DNA of 64,000 nt from an uncultured Celeribacter sp. (GTDB lineage Bacteria > Pseudomonadota > Alphaproteobacteria > Rhodobacterales > Rhodobacteraceae), in NCBI RefSeq assembly GCF_963675965.1, contig NZ_OY780935.1, forward strand, positions 310,001-374,000. The letters run 5' to 3'. The position numbers and the translations under genes were made by a program. How positions within the stretch are numbered: position 1 is the stretch's first letter; the number at the start of each line of letters is the position of its first letter. The notes beneath the pieces are model-generated. The model did no database searches. It was not told where the DNA came from and saw only the letters and a program-made list of their open reading frames with translations. Below, piece by piece: positions 1 through 7,504 of this stretch.

Positions 1-469
1 AGGCGAGCAGGCGCAGCACCGCATCCCGGTCCATGTCGACGCGTGCGGCGAGATCTGCCAGAACCTCGTGGTCGCCAATGTCTCGACCGTCCTGAAAGAC
101 CGCGCGATAGAGCAGGGAAACCATCGGCGTCTGTCGTCCCTCGATCCCGGCCCAGTGGATCAGCCGATGAGCGTCCAGCGTGTTTGGCGTGTGAGTGATC
201 CCCAGCAGATCGGCCTTGGGCATTTCTTTCAAAAAGATTTCAACGATGGGGGTGTAGGCTTTGCGGGCGCCTTCCGGACCGCCGAATTTCGCCTCCAGAT
301 AAGCGCTGCGGGTCATGCCGCCTGCGGGCATCGTCGGGTTCAGCTGGAACGGATGCCATTGCACATCGAAAGGGTGGTCCGGACGGGCCTCAAGCGCACG
401 ATCCAGTCGCGCCTTGCCGATGTAGCACCAGGGGCAAATCGGATCATGGAAAATGTCGAGAGGGATCAT
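1..469 (-). CDS. DsbA family (FrnE-like) thiol oxidoreductase, 3' part cut by window edge
   Basis: The reading frame is open from the start codon to the window edge, so the C-terminus is missing. The N-terminus shows a thioredoxin-fold entry with DPICPWCYIG at about residues 8-17; CPWC is the redox-active CXXC of the DsbA/FrnE group (2-hydroxychromene-2-carboxylate isomerase relatives). No signal peptide is seen, which fits a cytoplasmic FrnE-type disulfide oxidoreductase rather than periplasmic DsbA. I chose the ATG at 469 because GGAG lies 6 nt upstream. An in-frame ATG at 481 would overlap that ribosome binding site. The substrate is unknown. Its promoter must lie in the region shared with the divergent gene at 828. 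Confidence 0.85.
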   Translation of the reverse strand, partial: MIPLDIFHDPICPWCYIGKARLDRALEARPDHPFDVQWHPFQLNPTMPAGGMTRSAYLEAKFGGPEGARKAYTPIVEIFLKEMPKADLLGITHTPNTLDAHRLIHWAGIEGRQTPMVSLLYRAVFQDGRDIGDHEVLADLAARVDMDRDAVLRLLA

Positions 470-827
470 GGCCGTCTCCATTGCTGGTGAGGAAAGAAAG
501 TCAGGGCGCGTCTCGCGCGCTGTGCGTCTGGATAGCGCCGTTCTTAGCGCATCTGCGTCATGTAGGGGAGTGGTGAGAAAAGGAAAATGTTCTCGTGTCT
601 CACAATTCTCGTAAAATCAGATGTTCTCATTGACCCATATCTTGTGTTTGAGAGGGTTTGCAACTTTGCAAACTCCAGCATATTCCGTTTTTGTTCGCTG
701 CGCGTTCCCTCTGAGAGGGGCGGATAATGTTACAATCCGGAGCGCATGACAGGTCTCGGCGAATCTGGTTAAGTCATTGCCAAGAAACATTTTACTGAGT
801 TCACCCGTGTAACTATGAGGTCGCGAT
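470..827. promoter_or_regulatory. Divergent intergenic region with TTTGCAA palindrome and GAGAA-type repeats
   Basis: There is no gene in this stretch. It is AT-richer than its surroundings and separates the divergent dsbA-like gene and the small gene at 828. It holds a perfect inverted repeat at 656-673 (arms GTTTGCAA and TTGCAAAC, 2-nt spacer), which can also be read as two adjacent direct copies, TTTGCAAC and TTTGCAAA. It also holds two ATGTTCTC copies at 587-594 and 621-628 with weaker relatives between them. These look like binding sites, but the regulator is unknown. Confidence 0.5.
656..673. promoter_or_regulatory. Palindromic TTTGCAA operator candidate
   Basis: GTTTGCAA and TTGCAAAC are perfect reverse complements separated by CT. 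TTTGCAAA-type half sites are known targets of short-chain fatty-acyl regulators of the ScfR group (RamB, PccR, MccR), which are XRE-type proteins. The nearby XRE-cupin protein at 1208 belongs to a different architecture, so the match in motif does not identify the regulator. Confidence 0.45.
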
Positions 828-1058
828 ATGGCTTTCGTCACTGACAACAGTTTCCGATCCTACCAGGGCCACGCCGTCCCCTTTGGTTCTGCGCGCCGTT
901 CGCTGTCGCACCGCCTGCCGTTGGCCACTCTGGCTCTCGGCGCCGTCGCAGCACTTGCGATCGGTTTCGGTGCCTTTGACACGATGATGGGCCACAGCAC
1001 ATCCGGCACCCTGACCGATATCGAATTTTTGGTCGGCGAATTCGACACAGCCCAGTGA
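828..1058 (+). CDS. Small putative single-pass membrane peptide, 76 aa
   Basis: I do not recognise this protein. It starts with a basic, polar N-terminus (about residues 1-30, several Arg), followed by one hydrophobic stretch at about 31-50 (LPLATLALGAVAALAIGFGA) and an acidic tail, so it could be an inner-membrane peptide with the N-terminus inside. GAGG lies 7 nt before the ATG. A strong hairpin terminator follows at 1139, which supports a transcript ending here. Antisense frames of similar length overlap it but lack these signals. The gene has its own probable promoter region upstream and no obvious operon partner. Reality of the gene is likely but not certain. Confidence 0.6.
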   Translation: MAFVTDNSFRSYQGHAVPFGSARRSLSHRLPLATLALGAVAALAIGFGAFDTMMGHSTSGTLTDIEFLVGEFDTAQ

Positions 1059-1138
1059 TCCATCGCCGCCCAAGAGGCAGGAACAGGTGAGAACCTTACG
1101 AGCAGTTCCCCCAGGGAAGAGGCCGCCTGTTCTTTCAG

Positions 1139-1180
1139 AACCCCCGAAGATGCGACAAACAGCATCCGGGGGTTTTCTTT
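1139..1180 (+). terminator. Rho-independent terminator after the 76-aa gene
   Basis: AACCCCC (1139-1145) pairs with GGGGGTT (1168-1174) and the stem continues inward through GATGC/GCATC. A T-rich run follows at 1173-1180. It separates the small membrane gene from the XRE-cupin gene. Confidence 0.85.
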
Positions 1181-1207
1181 TGTCTGCGCGGGGCGCTAAA
1201 AAGGGAC

Positions 1208-1834
1208 ATGGACGACACCAAGACACCCAGCCTGATCCGCCTTGCCCGCGAAACCGATAGCGCCTCTGACGAGGTCTATCCGCTCGATCTCGGGCAGCGC
1301 GTGCGTGAATTGCGCAAGGCGCATGGTTGGACGTTGGAACAGGCGGCGACACAGGCGGGCCTGGCCCGCTCAACGCTTTCCAAAATCGAAAACGGTCAGA
1401 TGTCGCCCACCTACGATGCTTTGAAAAAGCTGGCTGTGGGGCTTGAGATCTCTGTGCCGCAGCTGTTTACGCCCCCGCGCAAGGCACAGATTTCCGGGCG
1501 TATGGCGGTCACGAAATCCGGGGAGGGCACCGCCCATCCCACCGCCACCTATGAACATGAAATGCTCGCCACGGCGCTGACCAAGAAATCCATGCTGCCT
1601 TATCGCACCACAGTGCGCGCGCGCAGCTTTGAGGAATTCGACGGCTGGGTGCGCCATGACGGCGAGGAATTTCTCTATGTTCTGACCGGGGTGATCACGC
1701 TGATCACCGAGTTCTATGAACCCGTTGAAATGCGGCGGGGTGACAGCGCTTATTATGACGCGTCCATGGGGCACAATGTGATTTCAGTGAGCCCCGAAGA
1801 TGCCACGCTCCTCTGGGTGACATCGCTGTTGTAA
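1208..1834 (+). CDS. XRE family regulator with C-terminal cupin domain
   Basis: 208 residues. Residues about 30-86 form an XRE helix-turn-helix (turn region ATQAGLARSTLSKIENG). Residues about 130-205 form a small cupin beta-barrel (HDGEEFLYVLTG, then a second cupin block ending in DATLLWVTSLL). This layout is common in regulators of amine, polyamine and amino-acid metabolism, where the cupin binds a small ligand. The start is preceded by AAAGGGAC only a few bases away. It is a single gene behind a strong terminator, ahead of oppositely oriented lipoprotein genes. The target is not apparent. The TTTGCAA palindrome at 656 is a possible site, but that is only a proximity argument. Confidence 0.85.
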   Translation: MDDTKTPSLIRLARETDSASDEVYPLDLGQRVRELRKAHGWTLEQAATQAGLARSTLSKIENGQMSPTYDALKKLAVGLEISVPQLFTPPRKAQISGRMAVTKSGEGTAHPTATYEHEMLATALTKKSMLPYRTTVRARSFEEFDGWVRHDGEEFLYVLTGVITLITEFYEPVEMRRGDSAYYDASMGHNVISVSPEDATLLWVTSLL

Positions 1835-1861
1835 GTCGCCGCACGCGTCGGCAGAGCCAAA

Positions 1862-2029
1862 TCAGAACACCACTTTGCCCGCGGTTTTCACTGTTGCCGT
1901 TGTCGCTTTGACGCCGACCCGCGCAACGGCGCAGCCGGAAAGGGCCACGACCATGCCAAGGGCGCAGCTCCATAGAGCGGCTGTGCGCAGAACGTGGGCC
2001 GGGGAATGCGCGCGCTCGATCAGAACCAC
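1862..2029 (-). CDS. Small lipoprotein, 55 aa (NF038104-like)
   Basis: A GTG-initiated frame overlaps the stop of the entericidin-like gene (start 2029, upstream stop 2020-2022). It encodes 55 residues with a hydrophobic segment and the lipobox ALSGC (Cys33), followed by a short basic, valine/threonine-rich tail ending in GKVVF. Small lipoproteins with this kind of tail occur next to entericidin-type genes in alphaproteobacteria, and I believe this matches the family catalogued as NF038104. The internal ATG would leave too short a signal sequence, which is why I favour GTG. Its likely location is the periplasmic face of a membrane. Function is unknown. Confidence 0.6.
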   Translation of the reverse strand: MVLIERAHSPAHVLRTAALWSCALGMVVALSGCAVARVGVKATTATVKTAGKVVF

Positions 2030-2145
2030 CCCTGAACGGTGCGCGACGCACCGGTTATGTCTTCACCGACGCCAGCGATTGTGCCGCAAGCGCTCAGGCC
2101 GAGGGTGAGGAGGAGGGCAAAGGCTGCTCGTTTCATGTTTTTCAT
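2020..2145 (-). CDS. Entericidin-like small lipoprotein, 41 aa
   Basis: The 41-residue protein starts MKNMKRAAF, has a hydrophobic core and the lipobox LSAC (Cys20), and then GTIAGVGEDI, the hallmark of entericidin A/B family lipoproteins. The ATG at 2145 overlaps the stop codon of the upstream solute-binding protein gene (ATGA), so translation is probably coupled. An in-frame ATG at 2136 is an alternative start with better spacing from GGGAAG. The protein should be anchored in a membrane by its lipidated Cys20. E. coli entericidins act in a stationary-phase toxin/antidote pair, but whether that role holds here is unknown. Confidence 0.75.
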   Translation of the reverse strand: MKNMKRAAFALLLTLGLSACGTIAGVGEDITGASRTVQGWF

Positions 2146-3950
2146 TCTTCCCAATACCAAAACAGTTCACGCCACATGAGCCAATCTCCATAGAGAGGCA
2201 ATGTGTCCGGATATTTGATCTCTTTTACATGGGCGTTGAAGCTTTCATTCCAAGCATAGAGCGGAATTGCGTAACGTCCAGCCGTCAGCACGCGATCAAG
2301 CGCTCGGGTGGCGGCAAGGCTGTCTTCGCGATCGCGCGCGTCCAGCATTTTGGCGATCATCGCATCCACCACCGGATCCTTGATGCCGGCAATATTGCGT
2401 GACCCGGGTTCATCTGCGGCGGCCATGCCGAAATAGGCATATTGTTCATTGCCCGGGGAAAGCGACAGACCATAGCGCACGGGGGTCATGCCAAAGTCGA
2501 AACTGTTGACGCGCTGGGTATACTGCGCAGCATCGACGACCGAAATTTTCGGCTGGATACCCAGTTGGATCAGGGACTGGCTGTAGGTGTCGATGATGGA
2601 CTGGTTTTCATCGTCGCCGACCTGCAGCAGGATCTCAAAGGTAAAGGGCTTCCCTTGGGCGTTTTTCATCTGACCGTTCTGGATTGTCCATCCAGCCTCT
2701 TCCATCAGGCCCAACGCCCGCCGCATCGCTCCGCGGTCCATCTCCCGGCCAGATGTGGCGGGCATCTCATAGCCCTCCATGACACCCGGCAGAAGATCGC
2801 CCTGATAGGGGCTCAGCAGGTCACGAACGCGCCCTTCGGCCGGGCCCGGCCGCATCCCCAGGGGCGAGTTCGAAAAATAGGAAGTGATGCGCGTCTGCTT
2901 GTTATCCGTCTGCACCTGATTGATGTATTCGAAATTGAAGGCCTCCAGCATGGCCTGACGGACCCGCCAGTCAGAAAATTGGGGCAGGTGGGTGTTCATC
3001 GCAAACCCGGTCATTCCGGTCGGCCGCTGATGCGGGATCACGGATTTGACCACATCGCCGCGTAGTGCCGCCGGGAAGTCATATTGTTCTTCCCAGGTCT
3101 GCATGTTGAATTCGCGATGTGCGTTCAGGGCGCCCGCCTTGAAGGCTTCGATGACCAGAGAGGAATCCGCAAAATATTCCAACCGGATCCGGTCGAAATT
3201 CGCCTGACCCTGCATGAAGGGCAGATCCTTGCCCCAATAGTCAGGGTTGCGTTTCAGCTCGACGAACATGCCGGGATTGAAATCGCTGATCACATAGGGC
3301 GCGGAGGTGACCGGGATGTTGTCAAAACCGGATTGAGTGAAATCCTTGCCCTGCCAATAGGCCTTTTGCAGGATCGGTCGCATGGCCGTCAAAAGCGCCA
3401 GTTCGCGGTTGTCCGCGTTAAAGGTGAACCTGACCGAGCGCGGACCGGTTTGTTCCATGCTGTCGATCTGCCCCCACAGGGCCGCGTAGCGCCCGTGGCC
3501 TTCGGCTCCCAAGGTTTCATAGGACCACATCACATCTTCGACCGTCACCGGCGATCCGTCGGAAAAGGAGGCCTCCGGGCGCAGGGTGAATTCGACCCAG
3601 CTGCGGTCTTCGTCGGTCTCCACGGTTTCACACAGCAGGCAATAGAGGGTGAAGGGTTCAGAATAGGCGCGCCCCATCAGGCTTTCGGCCATCAGATAGC
3701 GCAGCTGCCAGGGGGCTTTGCCCTTTTGAATAAAGGGGTTGAGGCTGTCGAAACTGCCGCCTTCGCCGGTGATGATCGCGCCACCCTTGGGCGCATCGGG
3801 CCGTGCATAGGGCAGGGCGGTGAAATCAGCGGGCAGTTCCGGCGCGCCATACATAGCCAGACCGTGCTGGGGCTCTGCGCTCAGAACCCCGCCCCAAAGG
3901 CTTGCGGCCAAAGCCAAAGCGGAAAAACTGCGGATAGACTGCTGTGCCAT
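2142..3950 (-). CDS. ABC transporter substrate-binding protein, family 5 (peptide/nickel type)
   Basis: 602 residues from the chosen ATG, which gives a clean Sec signal peptide (MAQQSIRSFSALALAASLWG, cleavage near SA-EP). The upstream extension of 24 residues in the open frame is not signal-like and was dropped. The mature protein has the extended family 5 fold, for example DGSPVTVEDVMWSYETL and WRVRQAMLEAFNFEYIN, as in YejA/OppA-type periplasmic receptors for oligopeptides. No permease or ATPase genes are nearby, so it is an orphan receptor or works with a transporter encoded elsewhere. Two small lipoprotein genes follow with overlapping start and stop codons. Confidence 0.9.
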   Translation of the reverse strand: MAQQSIRSFSALALAASLWGGVLSAEPQHGLAMYGAPELPADFTALPYARPDAPKGGAIITGEGGSFDSLNPFIQKGKAPWQLRYLMAESLMGRAYSEPFTLYCLLCETVETDEDRSWVEFTLRPEASFSDGSPVTVEDVMWSYETLGAEGHGRYAALWGQIDSMEQTGPRSVRFTFNADNRELALLTAMRPILQKAYWQGKDFTQSGFDNIPVTSAPYVISDFNPGMFVELKRNPDYWGKDLPFMQGQANFDRIRLEYFADSSLVIEAFKAGALNAHREFNMQTWEEQYDFPAALRGDVVKSVIPHQRPTGMTGFAMNTHLPQFSDWRVRQAMLEAFNFEYINQVQTDNKQTRITSYFSNSPLGMRPGPAEGRVRDLLSPYQGDLLPGVMEGYEMPATSGREMDRGAMRRALGLMEEAGWTIQNGQMKNAQGKPFTFEILLQVGDDENQSIIDTYSQSLIQLGIQPKISVVDAAQYTQRVNSFDFGMTPVRYGLSLSPGNEQYAYFGMAAADEPGSRNIAGIKDPVVDAMIAKMLDARDREDSLAATRALDRVLTAGRYAIPLYAWNESFNAHVKEIKYPDTLPLYGDWLMWRELFWYWEE

Positions 3951-4031
3951 TTTCAAAAACGGTGCCCCCGGTCTGTGTGCTCTTGTTTCGGGTAAGCTAC
4001 GACGCCCACAGGGTGTTTTCAAACTTTTAGC

Positions 4032-4060
4032 TTGGAGAGCGGCGGAGAAACGCGTATAAA
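4032..4060 (+). promoter_or_regulatory. Sigma-70 type promoter for the sRNA candidate
   Basis: TTGGAG at 4032-4037 and TATAAA at 4055-4060 are separated by exactly 17 bp. Transcription would begin near 4067. The next structured element is a hairpin and then a terminator, with no start codon and ribosome binding site in between. Confidence 0.6.
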
Positions 4061-4066
4061 GAGGTC

Positions 4067-4143
4067 ACTGCTCGATAGGTTTCTTGCCTGTATGAAACCT
4101 GCCTCAATAACTCAGCGCCCGCCTTGTGCGGGCGTTTTTTTTT
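4067..4143 (+). ncRNA. Candidate free-standing small RNA, about 75 nt
   Basis: A perfect 7-bp hairpin (AGGTTTC 4077-4083 with GAAACCT 4094-4100, 10-nt loop) is followed by a 14-nt unpaired linker. Then comes a textbook terminator: CGCCCGC 4116-4122, loop of 5, GCGGGCG 4128-4134, nine T. It is preceded by a well-spaced promoter. There is no open frame with a ribosome binding site. The shape (5' stem-loop, single-stranded linker, 3' terminator) is typical of Hfq-type trans-acting sRNAs. An alternative is an attenuated leader of bdhA, but that gene starts about 245 nt further on. Transcription has not been shown. Confidence 0.6.
4116..4143 (+). terminator. Rho-independent terminator of the sRNA candidate
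   Basis: A perfect 7-bp GC-rich stem with a 5-nt loop is followed by an uninterrupted run of nine T. No coding gene on this strand ends nearby, so it terminates a non-coding transcript. Confidence 0.85.
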
Positions 4144-4388
4144 GGCCCTATGCGACCTGTGGCAGCGCCGATATATTCAAGCAGGCTTGGCCTTGCGCGA
4201 TCTTGTCGCGCAGAGGGTCACGCGGGATCACATCCCCGTTTTTCACCCTTGCGAAACCGATTCTCGATGGCCCCGAGTCGATTCTCCCCTTTGCTTTACC
4301 AGCACAGCATTTAAGCTAGATGAAAAGGTGATCCCGTTTGCACCGCAAAAGGCGCGGGAACCGTCAGCTGTATTGAGGAGATTGGCTT

Positions 4389-5162
4389 ATGACTTTGAAG
4401 GGCAAAACCGCCATCATCACCGGATCGACGTCTGGCATCGGGTTGGGGATCGCTCAGGAGCTGGCCAAGGCCGGCGCCGATGTGGTGATCAACTCTTTCA
4501 CGGACAGTGCAGAAGATCACCAGATCGCCGCCGACATTGCGGCAGAAACGGGTGTCACGGCCCGCTACATTCAGGCTGACATGTCCAATCCCGAGGCCTG
4601 CCGCGCCTTGATCGAGACAGCAGGGGCCTGTGACATCCTCGTCAACAACGCTGGCATCCAGCATGTCGCCGCCATCGAGGAATTCCCGATCGAGAAATGG
4701 AATGCGATTCTGGCCATCAACCTGAGTTCGGCCTTTCACACCACGGCTGCCGCGCTGCCGATGATGCGGGCGGCAGGATGGGGACGGGTGATCAACATTG
4801 CCTCAGCTCATGGGCTGACCGCCTCGCCCTATAAATCGGCCTATGTCGCCGCCAAACACGGTGTCGTGGGGCTGACCAAAGTCACAGCGCTGGAGACCGC
4901 CGAGGAACCGATCACCTGCAACGCCATCTGTCCCGGCTATGTGCTGACCCCGCTGGTCGAGGCACAGATCCCGGATACGATGGAAAAATACGGCATGGAC
5001 CGCGACACCGTGATCCGTGAAGTGCTTCTGGACCGTCAGCCCTCGAAACAGTTTGCCACCGTCGAAGAACTTGGCGGCACCTGTGTATTCCTCGCGTCAG
5101 AGGCCGCGCGCCAGATCACCGGGACCACAATTTCGGTCGATGGTGGCTGGACCGCGCTGTAA
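4389..5162 (+). CDS. bdhA: 3-hydroxybutyrate dehydrogenase
   Basis: 257-residue short-chain dehydrogenase. The NAD-binding motif TGSTSGIG is at 11-18, NNAG at 86-89, and the catalytic Ser139, Tyr152 and Lys156 are in place (YVAAKHG). The C-terminal part, including the region ending ITGTTISVDGGW, is typical of D-3-hydroxybutyrate dehydrogenase, which converts 3-hydroxybutyrate to acetoacetate during polyhydroxybutyrate turnover. GAGGAG lies at good distance before the ATG. The patatin-like gene follows after 30 nt, probably in the same transcript. Direct CGATTCTC repeats lie upstream. Confidence in the SDR family is very high and in the substrate high. Confidence 0.92.
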   Translation: MTLKGKTAIITGSTSGIGLGIAQELAKAGADVVINSFTDSAEDHQIAADIAAETGVTARYIQADMSNPEACRALIETAGACDILVNNAGIQHVAAIEEFPIEKWNAILAINLSSAFHTTAAALPMMRAAGWGRVINIASAHGLTASPYKSAYVAAKHGVVGLTKVTALETAEEPITCNAICPGYVLTPLVEAQIPDTMEKYGMDRDTVIREVLLDRQPSKQFATVEELGGTCVFLASEAARQITGTTISVDGGWTAL

Positions 5163-5192
5163 CCAGCGCGGAAACCGGCGGGAGGGGCGGAG

Positions 5193-6239
5193 ATGGCGAA
5201 GAGAACCAAGAAACAGATCAATCTCGCGCTGCAGGGCGGCGGTGCGCACGGGGCCTTCACATGGGGCGTCCTCGATCGCATTCTGGAACATGAGGAGCTT
5301 GAGATTGCCGCCATTTCCGGCACCTCGGCCGGGGCACTGAACGGTGCGGCTTTCAAGGCCGGTCTGGTGCGCGACGGGCGCGCGGGCGCCAAGGCGGCGC
5401 TGGATGATCTGTGGTCCCAGATGGGCGCAGTCACCGATATGCGCCTGTCGACATGGATGACGCAATTCGGGCCGACGACCTCGGCGATGACGAAAATGAT
5501 CGAAGCAAGCCTGCCGTTCACCTTCGTGGACACGATCGGCACATGGTCCAGCCCCTATCTTTACGGGCCGTTCTATCAGAACCCGCTGAAACAGGTGGTT
5601 GAGGATCTGGACTGCGCCACCATTCGTGAGGGCAAGGGGCCAGCGCTGTTCATCTCCACCACCAATGTGCGCACCGGCAAGATCCGGGTGTTTTCCGATG
5701 CCGAGATCACAACGGATGTCATTCTGGCCTCGGCCTGTCTGCCGGAAATGTTTCAGGCCATCGAACTGACAGACCCGCTGACCGGGGTGACAGATCCCTA
5801 TTGGGATGGCGGCTACACCGGCAATCCGGCCTTGTTTCCGCTGTTTGAGCCAGAATTTCCGCAAGACGTCGTGATCGTGAACATCAACCCGCTCGAACGC
5901 GAAGGCACACCGACCACACCAGAAGAAATTCAAAACAGAATCAATGAGATATCGTTCAATTCTTCTTTGCTGCGTGAATTGCGGGCTGTGCAGTTCGTCC
6001 GCGAACTGATTGCAGAGCGTCGCTTGCCGGACGGGATGATGAAAAGCGTTCTGATCCATATGATCGCGGATGACGATCTGATGCAGGACCTCTCGGCGCG
6101 CACCAAGCTCGTGCCGACACCTCTTCTGCTGGGACGGTTGAAAGACGCCGGTCGCGTCGCGGCCGATCGGTTTTTGGCCGCGCATTTCGACGATATGGGC
6201 GCACGCGCCAGCGTCGATTTGCGAGAGATGTTCAACTGA
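5193..6239 (+). CDS. Patatin-like phospholipase family protein
   Basis: 348 residues. It carries the patatin signature set: the oxyanion-hole glycine loop GGGAHG at 15-20, nucleophile elbow GTSAG with Ser45, and the partner DGG with Asp205, so the Ser-Asp dyad is complete. There is no signal peptide or membrane segment, which suggests a cytoplasmic lipid acyl hydrolase. It lies 30 nt after bdhA with GGAGGGGCGGAG before the ATG. The pairing with bdhA suggests a role in lipid or polyhydroxyalkanoate turnover, but that is inference from position only. Its 3' end lies 6 nt from the oppositely oriented small gene. Confidence 0.9.
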   Translation: MAKRTKKQINLALQGGGAHGAFTWGVLDRILEHEELEIAAISGTSAGALNGAAFKAGLVRDGRAGAKAALDDLWSQMGAVTDMRLSTWMTQFGPTTSAMTKMIEASLPFTFVDTIGTWSSPYLYGPFYQNPLKQVVEDLDCATIREGKGPALFISTTNVRTGKIRVFSDAEITTDVILASACLPEMFQAIELTDPLTGVTDPYWDGGYTGNPALFPLFEPEFPQDVVIVNINPLEREGTPTTPEEIQNRINEISFNSSLLRELRAVQFVRELIAERRLPDGMMKSVLIHMIADDDLMQDLSARTKLVPTPLLLGRLKDAGRVAADRFLAAHFDDMGARASVDLREMFN

Positions 6240-6245
6240 GCTGCA

Positions 6246-6464
6246 TCATTGCGGAGCAAAGTTCGGTGTGCTCGCCCCGCCGCTGTTTGCGACAGCGACC
6301 GCCACCAGTGCGACGATCAACATAGGAACAACCCATTCCTCGCTGGAGGAGGAGCTGGCCTCCTGAATGATATAGGCCTCATCCATCTTCGCATCGTCCG
6401 CCTGCGCAGTGGCGGAGGTTGCGAGCGCAGCCGCCAAAACGACGCCGGTCAAAATCTTTTTCAT
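6246..6464 (-). CDS. Small secreted/membrane protein with Ser run, 72 aa
   Basis: From the ATG at 6464 (GGAG 6 nt upstream) the protein begins MKKILTGVVLAAALATSATAQA, a clear signal peptide. The mature part is short: an acidic segment, five serines before EEW, one hydrophobic stretch (VVPMLIVALVAVAVA), and a Gly/Ser/Pro tail. The layout suggests a protein anchored near its C-terminus after export. I do not recognise the family, though short proteins with this pattern appear common in Rhodobacterales. The longer open frame upstream was rejected because it hides the signal peptide. The upstream ATGGAGACCGCA arrangement mirrors that of the dsbA-like gene. Confidence 0.7.
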   Translation of the reverse strand: MKKILTGVVLAAALATSATAQADDAKMDEAYIIQEASSSSSEEWVVPMLIVALVAVAVANSGGASTPNFAPQ

Positions 6465-6603
6465 TGCGGTCTCCATCGCATGTCTCAGGTTTTGAGGGCA
6501 GGGTGTTTCCCTGCCTTTCACATCCGATTCATACCGCAAAAAAGTAGGAAAAGTCTCAACATGGACACCACCCCAAGGTGACTTTACGACACCCGTAGCG
6601 GGC

Positions 6604-7347
6604 TTACTCTGTTGCGGTGTCCTGTTGCAGCGGCGCCTGCTCCTTGGGCGCCGGGTAGACGAGCCCGGCCGAAATCACGAGCTTGGCCGCATCTTCCACG
6701 GTCATGTCGAGAATGATAACGTCTTTCTTGGGAAAGAACAAAAGAAACCCCGAGGTCGGGTTCGGCGTGGTCGGCACGAAGACCGACAGCATGTCTTCGG
6801 AGCCAGGTGTGCGCGTGGCGATTTCACCCTTGGCCTTGGTCGAAATAAAACCCACGGCCCAGATGCCTTCACGCGGATATTGGACCATACAGGCTTTGTC
6901 GAAGGAGGTCTCGGTCTGGGCAAAGACGGTCTCGGCGATCTGCTTCACGCCGTTGTAGATCGAGCGCACGATGGGCGTGCGATCCACCAGACTTTCGGCC
7001 CAGCGGATGAGCGAACGCCCGACCAGCCCTTTGGCGATCCAGCCGACGACCACCGTGAAGATCAGGAAAATGATGACCCCGGCGCCGCGCAGGTTGATAT
7101 GGATCTGCTCCAGCGGATCGCTATAGCCCAGAAACCGGTTGATCAGCGCATCGGGGTGATAGCCAGAGGGCACAAAGGTCAGCACCCAGCCGTCGACCCA
7201 GCCGATGACTGTCCAGATCACATAGGCCGTCAGGCCGATGGGCGCCACAACCACCAGCCCGGTAAGAAATGCGGCGCGCAGATGTGCAAACAGGCCCGGC
7301 CGTTTCGGCTTGGGCGGATGGGTTTCTTCTTCGAAGGGATTGTTCAT
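6604..7347 (-). CDS. DUF502 family membrane protein
   Basis: 247 residues. A proline-rich cytoplasmic start (HPPKPKRPG) is followed by a hydrophobic segment at about 25-50 with GLVVVAPIGLTAYVIW, a second at about 90-110 (VIIFLIFTVVVGWI), and the DUF502 core VDRTPIVRSIYNGVKQIAETVF. The family is a conserved inner-membrane protein of unknown function. The gene is monocistronic and its neighbours on either side are unrelated. Length and motif order are normal for the family. Confidence 0.9.
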   Translation of the reverse strand: MNNPFEEETHPPKPKRPGLFAHLRAAFLTGLVVVAPIGLTAYVIWTVIGWVDGWVLTFVPSGYHPDALINRFLGYSDPLEQIHINLRGAGVIIFLIFTVVVGWIAKGLVGRSLIRWAESLVDRTPIVRSIYNGVKQIAETVFAQTETSFDKACMVQYPREGIWAVGFISTKAKGEIATRTPGSEDMLSVFVPTTPNPTSGFLLFFPKKDVIILDMTVEDAAKLVISAGLVYPAPKEQAPLQQDTATE

Positions 7348-7420
7348 CGCGCGCTCAATTCAGGGAGTGCAGGTCATGGCCTGCGTCGTGCAGAACTTAG
7401 GCAGGAAGTGCCGGGGAAAC

Positions 7421-7452
7421 AATAAGGCGGCACGCGGAAAGCGCACCGCCTT
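7421..7452 (-). terminator. Probable terminator after psuG
   Basis: On the minus strand AAGGCGG and CCGCCTT form a 7-bp stem around a 15-nt loop that can pair further. The following tract (ATTGTTT) is only moderately T-rich. It lies about 50 nt after the psuG stop. Confidence 0.5.
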
Positions 7453-7504
7453 GTCGATTATTTTCACCCCTGTGCTTTTCGTTGCACGCTTTGCGTGGCG
7501 GCGC

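Larger units (their letters stand above)
3951..4388. other. 438-nt intergenic region with sRNA candidate and bdhA upstream region
   Basis: The stretch lies between divergent genes. Its first part carries a promoter, hairpin and terminator set on the + strand (4032-4143) with no reading frame inside. The second part, before bdhA, holds two direct copies of CGATTCTC at 4258-4265 and 4279-4286, exactly 21 bp apart. That spacing is two helical turns and may mark a regulator site. No protein gene is supported. Confidence 0.6.

Noticed and set aside
617..1373. Minus-strand frames across the 76-aa gene
   Set aside because: They lack ribosome binding sites and protein-like composition; the plus-strand gene has a ribosome binding site, a membrane segment and a terminator.
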